NCBI GenBank assembly: GCA_045603745.1
Contig: JAZUMQ010000045.1
Span: 1 to 19,279, forward strand
Source of the DNA: RGIG995 sp045603745
Lineage (GTDB): Bacteria > Bacillota > Clostridia > Oscillospirales > UBA644
Length of the DNA: 19,279 bases
Direction of reading: 5' to 3'
The notes below the pieces were generated by a model. That model ran no database searches. It worked only from the letters and a program-made list of their open reading frames with translations, and was not told the DNA's origin. This document shows, piece by piece, positions 1-6,636 of the stretch. Position numbers and translations under genes: made by a program. How positions within the stretch are numbered: the first letter of the stretch is position 1; each line of letters begins with the position of its first letter.

Positions 1-84
1 AGCTGGCAATCTGGAAGGCAAAGCCCCCGGTTTCCGGGCAATATACAACGTTTTTTATTCACGTTTTCCAATTCTTAACTAAAA

Positions 85-282
85 ACAACGAAGAACCTGC
101 TGTTGCATATTCGTAAACAGCAGGTTCTTCGACAGTCTGAGTGCGTGGCAGAGCCACGCACGAAAAACACATGGCTCATCGTTGCAACACAACCTTAAGC
201 ATAAAAAGCATGCAGAAGGTGAGCATGTGTTTTTACCGAAAGTAAAAAATACATGCTTCTTACGCTTATTTGGTTGTGTTGC
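85..282 (-). ncRNA. candidate structured small RNA, family unknown
   Basis: Seen: a minus-strand promoter places the start at about 282, exactly at the edge of an 11-bp perfect inverted repeat (272-282 with 184-194). Inside it a 12-bp stem (256-267 with 197-208) forms on the minus strand with two G-U pairs, which would be A-C mismatches on the plus strand. A third stem pairs 242-255 with 224-236. Downstream are a 9-bp hairpin (142-162) and a terminator-like hairpin (90-130). The transcript would be about 195 nt. One stem position favours the plus strand (a G-U there, an A-C on minus), so strand evidence is not unanimous. It does not match the layout I know for 6S RNA, whose two ends pair with each other, nor SRP RNA or tmRNA. 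A 19-codon reading frame (about 195-254) starts with Met-Tyr-Phe and contains three His, so a leader peptide with attenuation of a gene left of the window is an alternative. Confidence 0.4.
90..130 (-). terminator. terminator-like hairpin
   Basis: A perfect 15-bp inverted repeat (90-104 with 116-130) has an 11-nt loop. On the minus strand it is followed by GTTGTTTTTAG, a T-rich tail, whereas the plus strand has no T-run after it. It probably ends the minus-strand RNA. Confidence 0.55.
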
Positions 283-288
283 GTATTT

Positions 289-317
289 ATTATATCACAT
301 TTTCCCCGATTTGTAAA
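289..317 (-). promoter_or_regulatory. sigma-A type promoter for the minus-strand RNA
   Basis: Read on the minus strand, TTTACA (312-317) and TATAAT (289-294) are separated by 17 nt. This predicts a start at about 282, the first base of the long stem of the candidate RNA. Confidence 0.6.
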
Positions 318-473
318 CCCCTTATAAAAAATATCCCCCTCAACGCAAGAATTTCGTTGCCCCGGCTTTCTTTTGGTTCTTTTCTTTCTTCGGAAAGAAA
401 AGAACACCCTCTCCCTCGCTTTCATTTCACGAAAAAATCACAGAATCTACACGGTTACGTAGTATTTAAGGTG

Positions 474-479
474 TATAAT
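474..479 (+). promoter_or_regulatory. -10 element of the folT promoter
   Basis: A perfect TATAAT lies about 7-9 nt before the start of the riboswitch aptamer. The expected -35 region (about 450-456) is a poor match, so only the -10 is called. Confidence 0.55.
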
Positions 480-487
480 CGTTTCCA

Positions 488-599
488 TACAGAGTAGACA
501 GTTGCGCGTTGCGTCGAAAGATGCGTAGTGCCGTGGGACGGGATGTTGCTCACGGACGAAAAACCGAAAGGTTTGCGGTGCGCTGTCGCGTCCGCTGTG
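488..599 (+). promoter_or_regulatory. tetrahydrofolate (THF) riboswitch aptamer
   Basis: The family's conserved blocks appear in order: GAGTAGA (493-499), GCGTT (506-510), AGTG (527-530), GGGATGTTGCTC (540-551), ACGAA (556-560), GCGGTG (575-580) and TCCGC (591-595). Closing pairs are ACAG (489-492) with CTGT (595-598), then GACAGT (497-502) with GCTGTC (582-587). The loop segment GGATG (541-545), or alternatively GGACG (536-540), can pair with CGTCC (589-593) as the family's pseudoknot. An extra GAAA-capped hairpin (GCGTC with GATGC, 511-524) sits between the GCGTT and AGTG blocks. The known role is sensing of reduced folates, and its position before a FolT-type transporter gene fits. Confidence 0.88.
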
Positions 600-622
600 T
601 GATCTGATATAGAGGACACTCT

Positions 623-691
623 GGTAAATAATTTATTTACCGGAGATTTTTCATTTTACGGCGTAAAATGAGAATCTTCCGAGAAGGAAGG
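623..691 (+). promoter_or_regulatory. candidate translational expression platform of the THF riboswitch
   Basis: Two pairings exclude each other. GGAGATT (642-648) can pair with AATCTTCC (673-680) around an inner stem 652-659/663-670, leaving the ribosome binding site free. Alternatively CTTCC (676-680) can pair with GGAAG (686-690), which covers the Shine-Dalgarno sequence (684-691). A further AT hairpin lies at 623-629/635-641. There is no T-run, so translational control is more likely than termination. The coupling to ligand binding is inferred. Confidence 0.5.
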
Positions 692-697
692 TAAACA

Positions 698-1255
698 ATG
701 AAAAAGCAAACAAACAACCGGATTCTCCGCATCGTCATCGTCGGAATGTTGGCAGCCCTCTGCTTCGTATTAAGCGCCTACGTTTCCATTAAGGCGGGGA
801 GCATGAAATTCACCTTTGCCGGGCTTCCCATTCTGTTGGCGGCGTTGCTCTTTGGCCCGGTAGACGGAATGTTGGTAGGTGGCATCGGGGAATTTCTTTC
901 TCAAGTCATCGGCTACGGATTGACCCCCACGACGGTGTTATGGATCATTCCCGCAGTGGTACGGGGACTGATGGTGGGTCTTTACGTAAAAGCCAAAAAA
1001 GGAAAACCGGGCATCGTCGGGTCTTCGGTGATGATTATTCTGTCATCGCTGGTGGTGACGTTGTTGAACGGTTTGGTCATCTGGGCGGACGCGGTGATTA
1101 TGGGATATTATTCCTTTGCCTACGTCTTCGGCTCCACCGGTTGGCGGTTTTTGGCAAGCCTGATTACTGCGGTGTTGTACTGCGTGGTCATTCTTCCCCT
1201 CACGACGGCGTTGCGGAAAAGCGGCGTTGCGGGATTAGGGAAGAACAAAGAGTAA
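698..1255 (+). CDS. folT: folate ECF transporter substrate-binding (S) component, FolT type
   Basis: Integral membrane S-component that binds folate and works with a shared ECF module (EcfT plus two ATPases, not in this window) to import it. The 185-residue length and about six hydrophobic helices fit the family: roughly 9-30, 38-60, 62-75, 80-98, 108-132 and 147-170. The small-residue motif in helix 1 (GMLAALCFVLSAY, 16-28) is typical of S-components for docking on EcfT, and FGP..G....G (52-61) is typical of the folate/pantothenate group. The ATG has a good ribosome binding site (AAGGAAGG, 684-691). Substrate assignment rests mainly on the THF riboswitch upstream, which is strong context. 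The gene is monocistronic and closed by a terminator. Confidence 0.85.
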   Translation: MKKQTNNRILRIVIVGMLAALCFVLSAYVSIKAGSMKFTFAGLPILLAALLFGPVDGMLVGGIGEFLSQVIGYGLTPTTVLWIIPAVVRGLMVGLYVKAKKGKPGIVGSSVMIILSSLVVTLLNGLVIWADAVIMGYYSFAYVFGSTGWRFLASLITAVLYCVVILPLTTALRKSGVAGLGKNKE

Positions 1256-1275
1256 AAAATTAAGATTTTGCATTA

Positions 1276-1317
1276 AAAAGCATCACTGCCCGCCGAACGG
1301 CGGGCAGTGATGCTTTT
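1276..1317. terminator. bidirectional terminator between folT and the DUF4956 gene
   Basis: A perfect 20-bp inverted repeat with a 2-nt apex (1276-1295 with 1298-1317), GC-rich in the core and with A/T ends, gives a T-run on both strands. It serves the two convergent genes. Confidence 0.9.
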
Positions 1318-1318
1318 C

Positions 1319-1984
1319 TTATAATTCTTCGGGATTATCGTAGGTTTCGGAGAGAGAGATTTCCAAATTTCCGTTGCGGCAACGAAGTTTGTCGATGAAT
1401 TCTTGGGATTTTTCCGGGTCTTTCAATTTGATGCGGTAGGTCAGTTTGTACAGGCTTCCCATGGCGGTGGTCTTGGCTTTGGTCAGCCGATGGGAGGAAG
1501 CGTATTCGGCGAACAGATCATCAAACTCATGGGCATATCGCAGAGATTCGGGAACGGTGATGCGCAATTCCATGTTTTTTTCTCCATAGGGAATCAAGGA
1601 AAGCAGGATCATCACGATTCCGGCGATCAAGGTAAAGACCAAGGCGATCCCCACAAATCCGGCGGCACAGGCAAGGCCTGCGGTCATTGCAAGGAAGATC
1701 GATGCAATATCCTTGGCTTTTCCCGGCACGGAACGGAAACGAACCAGCGAAAAAGCCCCCATGACGGCAACGCCGGTGCCGATATTCCCATTCACCATAA
1801 CGATGACCGTATGTACGATGAGGGGTAACATCACGAGAGTGACGAGAAAACTTTTACTGACCCGGTTTTTGAAAGCGGCGGCAAAGGCGACGATCAGACC
1901 GCACAAAAAGGCGGCACCGAGGCAAAGAAAAAAGTTTTGAGGGGTAATGGTAGAGGCGGCGAGAGATTCAAAAAAGACAGCCAT
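1319..1984 (-). CDS. DUF4956 family membrane protein
   Basis: A 221-residue protein with about four membrane helices (roughly 17-37, 46-66, 93-111, 112-132). The segment GAFSLVRFRSVPGKAKDIASIF (76-97 in outline: G..SxVRFR followed by a KDIA-like stretch) is the signature I associate with DUF4956. A soluble C-terminal part (about 133-221) follows. The biochemical function of the family is not established. It is commonly encoded beside VTC-domain proteins, as here: the upstream VTC gene ends 10 nt before this start, so the two are translated from one message. A good ribosome binding site (GGAG, 7 nt before ATG) supports the start. It is the last gene of the minus-strand block. Confidence 0.75.
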   Translation of the reverse strand: MAVFFESLAASTITPQNFFLCLGAAFLCGLIVAFAAAFKNRVSKSFLVTLVMLPLIVHTVIVMVNGNIGTGVAVMGAFSLVRFRSVPGKAKDIASIFLAMTAGLACAAGFVGIALVFTLIAGIVMILLSLIPYGEKNMELRITVPESLRYAHEFDDLFAEYASSHRLTKAKTTAMGSLYKLTYRIKLKDPEKSQEFIDKLRCRNGNLEISLSETYDNPEEL

Positions 1985-1994
1985 AACGTTCTCC

Positions 1995-2696
1995 TTATTT
2001 CAACGTATTGAGATATGCAGTTCCGTATTTGGAAAAAGACGAGGGGTACAATCCATGCTTGTCCAATCCGTGAGCCAACCAAAGGGGCATAGCGCCGTCG
2101 GTCTTGACCTCCATCAAAACCGCGTCAGAGGGCAACAACGGGGTCCCGTGAGAACCGAGAGAAAGGTCAAGCTCCGTCTCCCGATAACGCAAATTGGTAT
2201 CGAAAGTCAGCCGCAGATGAGGGTTGTCCGCCACGGTATAGGCGTCCCGCTCGCAGGCAAGAAGCATGGAAGGTTTGGGGGATTCATAAAAGTGCATCGC
2301 CCAATCAATTTCGTCCATAATTTGGGATTTCAGAGGCTTTTCTCCGCCGTTCAGATAGACGATGGCTTTCGACAGAGGCAACACCGCCCGGCGCTTGTAG
2401 ACCACCCCTTTAAACTTCTTTTTTACTTCAAAAAAGACGTTGGTTTCAGCGTTGGGAGTTCCATAACTGCGAAGACGCAATTTCTCTTTGTACGCCGGCT
2501 TTTCAAAGCCCTTCGCGTCCACCGATTGACGAATAATGCGTCGGTCAGGGGTGTCGAGATAAAGGCTGCAGACGGTACTTCTGCCATAGGAATCGGGAAC
2601 GAGATGCCCACAAAATTCCGATAAAAACGCCTCTTGTTGCGCCACGGTCATGGGGTATTTTTTCTCCACCCGCTGAAAGACCGTTACGAATGCCAT
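1995..2696 (-). CDS. VTC-domain protein, polyphosphate polymerase-like
   Basis: A 233-residue tunnel-fold protein of the VTC/CYTH-like group. The eukaryotic relative Vtc4 makes polyphosphate from ATP; bacterial members are only presumed to act on polyphosphate or nucleotides. Visible family features are a basic N-terminal patch (RVEKKY, 9-14), YLDTP (46-50), KEKLRLRSYG (70-79), FEVKKKFKGVVYKRR (89-103), ACERDAY (147-153), a DTNLRYR strand (166-172), LMEVKTDG (194-201) and SKYGTAY near the end. The alternating charged residues line the catalytic tunnel in characterised members. No membrane segment is seen, so it probably works at the membrane with the DUF4956 partner. The start is ATG after GGGCGGTGAT. 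Confidence 0.75.
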   Translation of the reverse strand: MAFVTVFQRVEKKYPMTVAQQEAFLSEFCGHLVPDSYGRSTVCSLYLDTPDRRIIRQSVDAKGFEKPAYKEKLRLRSYGTPNAETNVFFEVKKKFKGVVYKRRAVLPLSKAIVYLNGGEKPLKSQIMDEIDWAMHFYESPKPSMLLACERDAYTVADNPHLRLTFDTNLRYRETELDLSLGSHGTPLLPSDAVLMEVKTDGAMPLWLAHGLDKHGLYPSSFSKYGTAYLNTLK

Positions 2697-2747
2697 TTCC
2701 CATCACCGCCCTTTTCCTTATGATAAACTTATTGCTTAAAAACTTGA

Positions 2748-3488
2748 TTAGATTTGCTCTTCCGTGGTGTCATCTTCCGAGGAATCTTCTTCCGAATTTT
2801 GCGCCGCCATTTTTTCATCGTACGCTTGCTTCATCTCCGCAAGGGTGACAAAATCCGATTCCTTGGGCGGACGCATCTGCAATGCCAAAGCACCCAAGCC
2901 CAGATAATACAGAGCAAAGGAAAGGTAATCCGACCAGAGGTAAGCAGTGGCAATCGGAGTATAACTCACAGTCGGGTCAAAATAGAAAAAGTCCCCCACA
3001 CCGCAAAGGGTCAAAATCAAAGGAAGCAGAATGGCAACGCCGCAGAATCCCACAAAAACCCACTTGGTGGGAATCACTTTTTCGATGGTCAGCGCAAATA
3101 GAATCAGCGCCAAAAAAGGTGCAACGAACTGAACGGGAGCCGTAAGAAGCGGGTAGTCAAACATATATTGAACGCCGTAGACGATGGAATAGGACACGAA
3201 AACAGAAATTTGATTCACGATGGGAATCAGCAACACGAGAATCATCCACCGCAGGTCGATCTCTGCCAAAAAGAGAGCGCCGATGAAAAATATCACCGGA
3301 ATCAACAGGGACAACACCGTAAAATAAAGGTCTGCCCCGGTCATTTCCGAAAAGGAGAGGGGATTCATTTGAAAATGCCATTCTCCGTTGGTAAAAACAA
3401 AACTCATATACCAAAGCACCGCCATTGCAATGCCGCAGAGCGAGGGAACGATGGGCGTTCCTTTGACAATGTAATTTTTATTTTTCAT
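2748..3488 (-). CDS. six-helix membrane protein of unknown function
   Basis: I do not recognise the family. The chosen start is the ATG at 3488 (MKNKNY...), because GGGGTG lies 6 nt before it; a GTG at 3497 would lack a ribosome binding site. The 246-residue product has about six hydrophobic helices spread over residues 13-205, then a cytoplasmic tail rich in Glu, Asp and Ser (AQNSEEDSSEDDTTEEQI). It lies 79 nt after secA and 51 nt before the VTC gene, on the same strand, so it may share their transcript. Nothing in the sequence suggests catalysis. It could be a scaffold or an accessory to the VTC/DUF4956 pair, but this is only positional inference. Confidence 0.65.
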   Translation of the reverse strand: MKNKNYIVKGTPIVPSLCGIAMAVLWYMSFVFTNGEWHFQMNPLSFSEMTGADLYFTVLSLLIPVIFFIGALFLAEIDLRWMILVLLIPIVNQISVFVSYSIVYGVQYMFDYPLLTAPVQFVAPFLALILFALTIEKVIPTKWVFVGFCGVAILLPLILTLCGVGDFFYFDPTVSYTPIATAYLWSDYLSFALYYLGLGALALQMRPPKESDFVTLAEMKQAYDEKMAAQNSEEDSSEDDTTEEQI

Positions 3489-3567
3489 TTTTTGCACCCC
3501 GATCGCATGAAATAAAGAATGTAAATCCTCGGCGAATGGAATTCCCCGCCTTTGGCTTTTCTTTTTC

Positions 3568-6396
3568 TTATTGCGGTTTTCCGCAGCACTTTTTATATTT
3601 CTTTCCGCTTCCGCAGGGGCAGAGTTCGTTGGGACCTACTTTTTTGCCCTTGACCACGGTGACCCCCTTGCCCTGTTCGGTGGTTTTTCCCGGCTGGTCG
3701 TGAACCTTGACGTGGGAAAGTTTCAATTTGTGCATCATCGCCTTGCGGGCGTTTTCCGCCCGAACGAATTCGTCCAACTGCAACACGTTTACCGCCCACG
3801 CCCGGAACATACGCAGACAATCGAAGACTGCCCGCTCCCGAATGGCGTAGACCGTTTCCCGGAACATTTCATCGCTCTGCAACTGATATTCCACCAAAGG
3901 ATTCCGGTTGCCGTACGCCTGAAGATTGATACCGTGTCGCAGATCTTCCATGGCGTCGATGTGATCCATCCAATAGGCGTCGATGGCACCCAACATAACG
4001 AACCGTTCCAACTCCCGCATATGGACGGGGGTCAGTTTCGATTCCACCAACATCGCCGAATTGTCGGCGGCGGTCTGCAGGGCTTCACGCAGATCTTCGA
4101 CCGTTTCTTTTCCTTCCAAAATGTCGACGGCATTGCCCGCCTCGTCCCGGGCAGGGAAATAAAGATTTCCTTCCAAATATTCCCGCAAACCCTTGAGATT
4201 CCAATCCTCTTTCCCACCGACACAGAAGGTATCCAACTGACGTTCAATGACGTCCCGGCGCATTTTTGCGAGTTTTTCGGACAGATCCATGTCTGCCATG
4301 ATCTGATCCCGCTCTTTGTAGATCTGAATCCGCTGCTGGTTGACCACGTCGTCATATTCCAACACGTGTTTGCGGCCGTTGAAGTTTGCCCCTTCCTTGC
4401 GTTTTTGGGCATTCTCCACCGTCTTAGTGAACATTCCGGAAGAAATGGGCTCATCGTCGGGGAAGGAATTAATCAGCGCCAGATTGCTCAACCTGTCGCC
4501 CCCGAACAGACGGAGAAGATCGTCTTCAAAGGAGATATAAAACGCCGTTTCCCCCACGTCGCCCTGACGACCGGCACGACCGCGCAACTGATTGTCAATG
4601 CGGCGGGATTCGTGACGCTCGGTACCGATGATATAAAGACCGCCGGCGGCTTTGACCTCTTCCGCTTCCGCGTCTACCTGGGCTTTGAATTGGGCGTAAA
4701 GTTCCTTGTAGCGCCCCCGGGCGTGGAGGATCTCCTCATCGTCGGTTTCGGCAAAGGAAGTGGATTGAACGATCAATTCATGATCAAACTCTTCCTTCTC
4801 CATCTGCTTTTTCGCCATATATTCCGCGTTGCCGCCCAAAATAATATCGGTACCGCGGCCTGCCATGTTGGTGGCAATGGTGACTGCCCCTTTGCGTCCC
4901 GCCTGGGCGATGACCGCCGCTTCTTTTTCATGATTTTTGGCGTTCAAAACGTTGTGGGGAATCTTGTGGGCAGAGAGGATTTTGCTGAGTTTTTCGGATT
5001 TTTCAATCGTTACCGTACCAATCAGCACCGGCTGACCTTTGGCGTGACATTCGGTAACCTGTTTGACCACGTGACCGAATTTCTGGATCTCGTTTTTAAA
5101 GAGCCGATCGTCGTGATCTTCCCGACGGGAAGGTTTGTTGGTGGGAATCTCCACCACGTCCAAATTATAAATTTCCAAAAATTCGTCTTCTTCGGTCATC
5201 GCGGTTCCGGTCATACCCGAAAGACGATCGTAAAGACGGAACAAATTCTGGAAGGTGATGGAAGCCAGAGTCTTCGATTCGCTTTCCACCTTGACCCCTT
5301 CTTTGGCTTCGATGGCTTGGTGCAACCCGTTGGAATAACGACGACCGAACATCAACCGTCCGGTGAATTCGTCAACGATGACCACTTCCCCGTCACGAAC
5401 CACGTAATCCACGTCTTTTTCCATGATTCCGTAGGCCCGCAGGGCTTGGTTTACGTAATGCTGAATCTCGATATTTTCCGTATCGGAATAGTTTTCGATG
5501 CCGAAATAATCCTGAACCTTTTCCACCCCTCGCTGCGTGAGGGCGACGGTTTTGTTCTTTTCTTCCACCACGTAGTCGCAATCGTTGTGGGGATCTTCGT
5601 TTTTCGCGTCGATCTCTTTGTATTTTTTGCAGACCAGCAATTTTACAAAGCTATTGGCACGCTGATACATCTCATCGGATTCGTCCACCTGCCCGGAAAT
5701 GATCAGGGGCGTGCGAGCTTCGTCGATGAGAATGGAGTCTACTTCGTCTACGATGGCGTAATTCAACCCCCGCTGGGCTTTGGGGGGCAGATAGGGCGTG
5801 GGATCCCCTTCTTTGACCCGATACCGGATCATGTTATCCCGAAGATAGTCGAATCCGATCTCGTTGTTGGTGGCGTAGGTAATGTCGGCGGCGTAAGCTT
5901 CCCGGCGCTGATCGTTGTCCATTTCATGGACGATCAAGCCCACTTTCAACCCCAAGAAAGCGTGGATCTTGCCCATCCATTCACTGTCGCGGCGGGCAAG
6001 ATAATCGTTGACCGTCACCACGTGAACCCCTTTGCCGGTCAACGCCATCAGATAGGACGGAAGGGTGGCGACCAAGGTCTTTCCTTCCCCCGTGCGCATT
6101 TCCGCAATACGTCCTTGATAGAGAATGATTCCGCCGATCAGCTGGCAATGGAAATGCCGCATTCCCAGCACCCGATCCGAAGCCTCCCGGACGGTGGCAA
6201 AGGCTTCGGGCAAAAGGCTGTCCAGAGTCTCGCCCTCGGCGTAACGTTGACGGAATTCGGCGGTCTTTGCCCGGAGTTGGGCATCGGTCAATTTTTTATA
6301 ATCTTCTTCCAGCGCCTCGATCTTCGCGACCAAGGGCGCGATCTTTTTCAATTCTTTTTGGCTATAGGTACCGAAAAGATTTCCAAACAATCCCAT
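3568..6396 (-). CDS. secA: preprotein translocase ATPase SecA
   Basis: Motor of the Sec export pathway: it binds preproteins and pushes them through SecYEG using ATP. The full-length product is 942 residues. Visible are Walker A (MRTGEGKT, 100-107), the DEVD helicase motif (217-220) with DEARTPLIISG after it, the second nucleotide-binding region with MAGRGTD (511-517), IGTERHESRRIDNQLRGR with GRQGD (590-613), and a C-terminal CPCGSGKKYKKCC zinc motif (Cys 926, 928, 937, 938) that in characterised SecA binds SecB or the ribosome. The frame is open 32 codons further upstream, but ATG 6394-6396 has AGAGGAG 9 nt before it and begins with the normal MGLFGNLFG. The longer version would run through the promoter. 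Confidence 0.97.
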   Translation of the reverse strand: MGLFGNLFGTYSQKELKKIAPLVAKIEALEEDYKKLTDAQLRAKTAEFRQRYAEGETLDSLLPEAFATVREASDRVLGMRHFHCQLIGGIILYQGRIAEMRTGEGKTLVATLPSYLMALTGKGVHVVTVNDYLARRDSEWMGKIHAFLGLKVGLIVHEMDNDQRREAYAADITYATNNEIGFDYLRDNMIRYRVKEGDPTPYLPPKAQRGLNYAIVDEVDSILIDEARTPLIISGQVDESDEMYQRANSFVKLLVCKKYKEIDAKNEDPHNDCDYVVEEKNKTVALTQRGVEKVQDYFGIENYSDTENIEIQHYVNQALRAYGIMEKDVDYVVRDGEVVIVDEFTGRLMFGRRYSNGLHQAIEAKEGVKVESESKTLASITFQNLFRLYDRLSGMTGTAMTEEDEFLEIYNLDVVEIPTNKPSRREDHDDRLFKNEIQKFGHVVKQVTECHAKGQPVLIGTVTIEKSEKLSKILSAHKIPHNVLNAKNHEKEAAVIAQAGRKGAVTIATNMAGRGTDIILGGNAEYMAKKQMEKEEFDHELIVQSTSFAETDDEEILHARGRYKELYAQFKAQVDAEAEEVKAAGGLYIIGTERHESRRIDNQLRGRAGRQGDVGETAFYISFEDDLLRLFGGDRLSNLALINSFPDDEPISSGMFTKTVENAQKRKEGANFNGRKHVLEYDDVVNQQRIQIYKERDQIMADMDLSEKLAKMRRDVIERQLDTFCVGGKEDWNLKGLREYLEGNLYFPARDEAGNAVDILEGKETVEDLREALQTAADNSAMLVESKLTPVHMRELERFVMLGAIDAYWMDHIDAMEDLRHGINLQAYGNRNPLVEYQLQSDEMFRETVYAIRERAVFDCLRMFRAWAVNVLQLDEFVRAENARKAMMHKLKLSHVKVHDQPGKTTEQGKGVTVVKGKKVGPNELCPCGSGKKYKKCCGKPQ

Positions 6397-6462
6397 TTGT
6401 GCAAACTCCTCTTTTTCATTCAAACGGCGCAATGGCGCCCGACGCTCATAATATTTTATTAT

Positions 6463-6471
6463 ATTATAGCA
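6463..6471 (-). promoter_or_regulatory. extended -10 promoter of secA
   Basis: On the minus strand TGCTATAAT is a perfect extended -10 (TATAAT at 6463-6468). The -35 at normal spacing is weak (TGGAAT). The start would be near 6456, giving a leader of about 60 nt before the secA ATG. Confidence 0.6.
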
Positions 6472-6504
6472 TAGAAATTTAAAATATTCCATAGTTTTTT
6501 AATT

Positions 6505-6533
6505 CTGACACATAAATATCACAATTATATATT
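6505..6533 (+). promoter_or_regulatory. promoter of comM
   Basis: CTGACA (6505-6510) and TATATT (6528-6533) are spaced by 17 nt, each with one mismatch to consensus. It is divergent from the secA promoter in a very AT-rich gap. Confidence 0.55.
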
Positions 6534-6636
6534 ATTATATAAGATGAGTCATTGTACCCATCACCCCAAAAAATTGGGAAATTGTGACACTTTAACGAAT
6601 TATAGGGAAGTAAGATTCCCGAAGGAACGTGAGCAT

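Larger units (their letters stand above)
1..470. other. non-coding leader region, remaining content
   Basis: Apart from the candidate RNA, its promoter and its terminator, I see no convincing gene here. Positions 23-39 form a small GC hairpin (CCCGG with CCGGG) with a T-run at 51-56, possibly the end of a plus-strand unit outside the window. Positions 377-406 form a perfect 13-bp stem closed by a C(UUCG)G tetraloop, without a T-run on either side. The stretch 300-375 shows nothing recognisable beyond the minus-strand -35. Confidence 0.4.

Noticed and set aside
85..282. Identification of the minus-strand RNA as 6S RNA
   Set aside because: In 6S RNA the two transcript ends pair. Here the 5' end pairs with an internal segment about 90 nt away, and no open central bubble of the right size is evident.
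541..545. GGATG, the FokI site, inside the riboswitch core
   Set aside because: It is part of the conserved aptamer sequence. Further GGATG/CATCC sites occur in core genes (for example 3243-3247 and 3967-3971), so nothing special is implied.
3489..3497. GTG start three codons upstream for the six-helix membrane protein
   Set aside because: No ribosome binding site fits it, and the GTG overlaps the site used by the downstream ATG.
3571..6474. A 967-codon open frame antisense to secA
   Set aside because: It mirrors secA codon by codon; strong third-position bias removes stops on the other strand. It has no coherent domain and its start lies upstream of the secA promoter on the wrong side for any ribosome binding site.
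6397..6492. N-terminal extension of SecA by 32 residues
   Set aside because: It crosses the secA promoter and the ribosome binding site of the MGLFGNLFG start.
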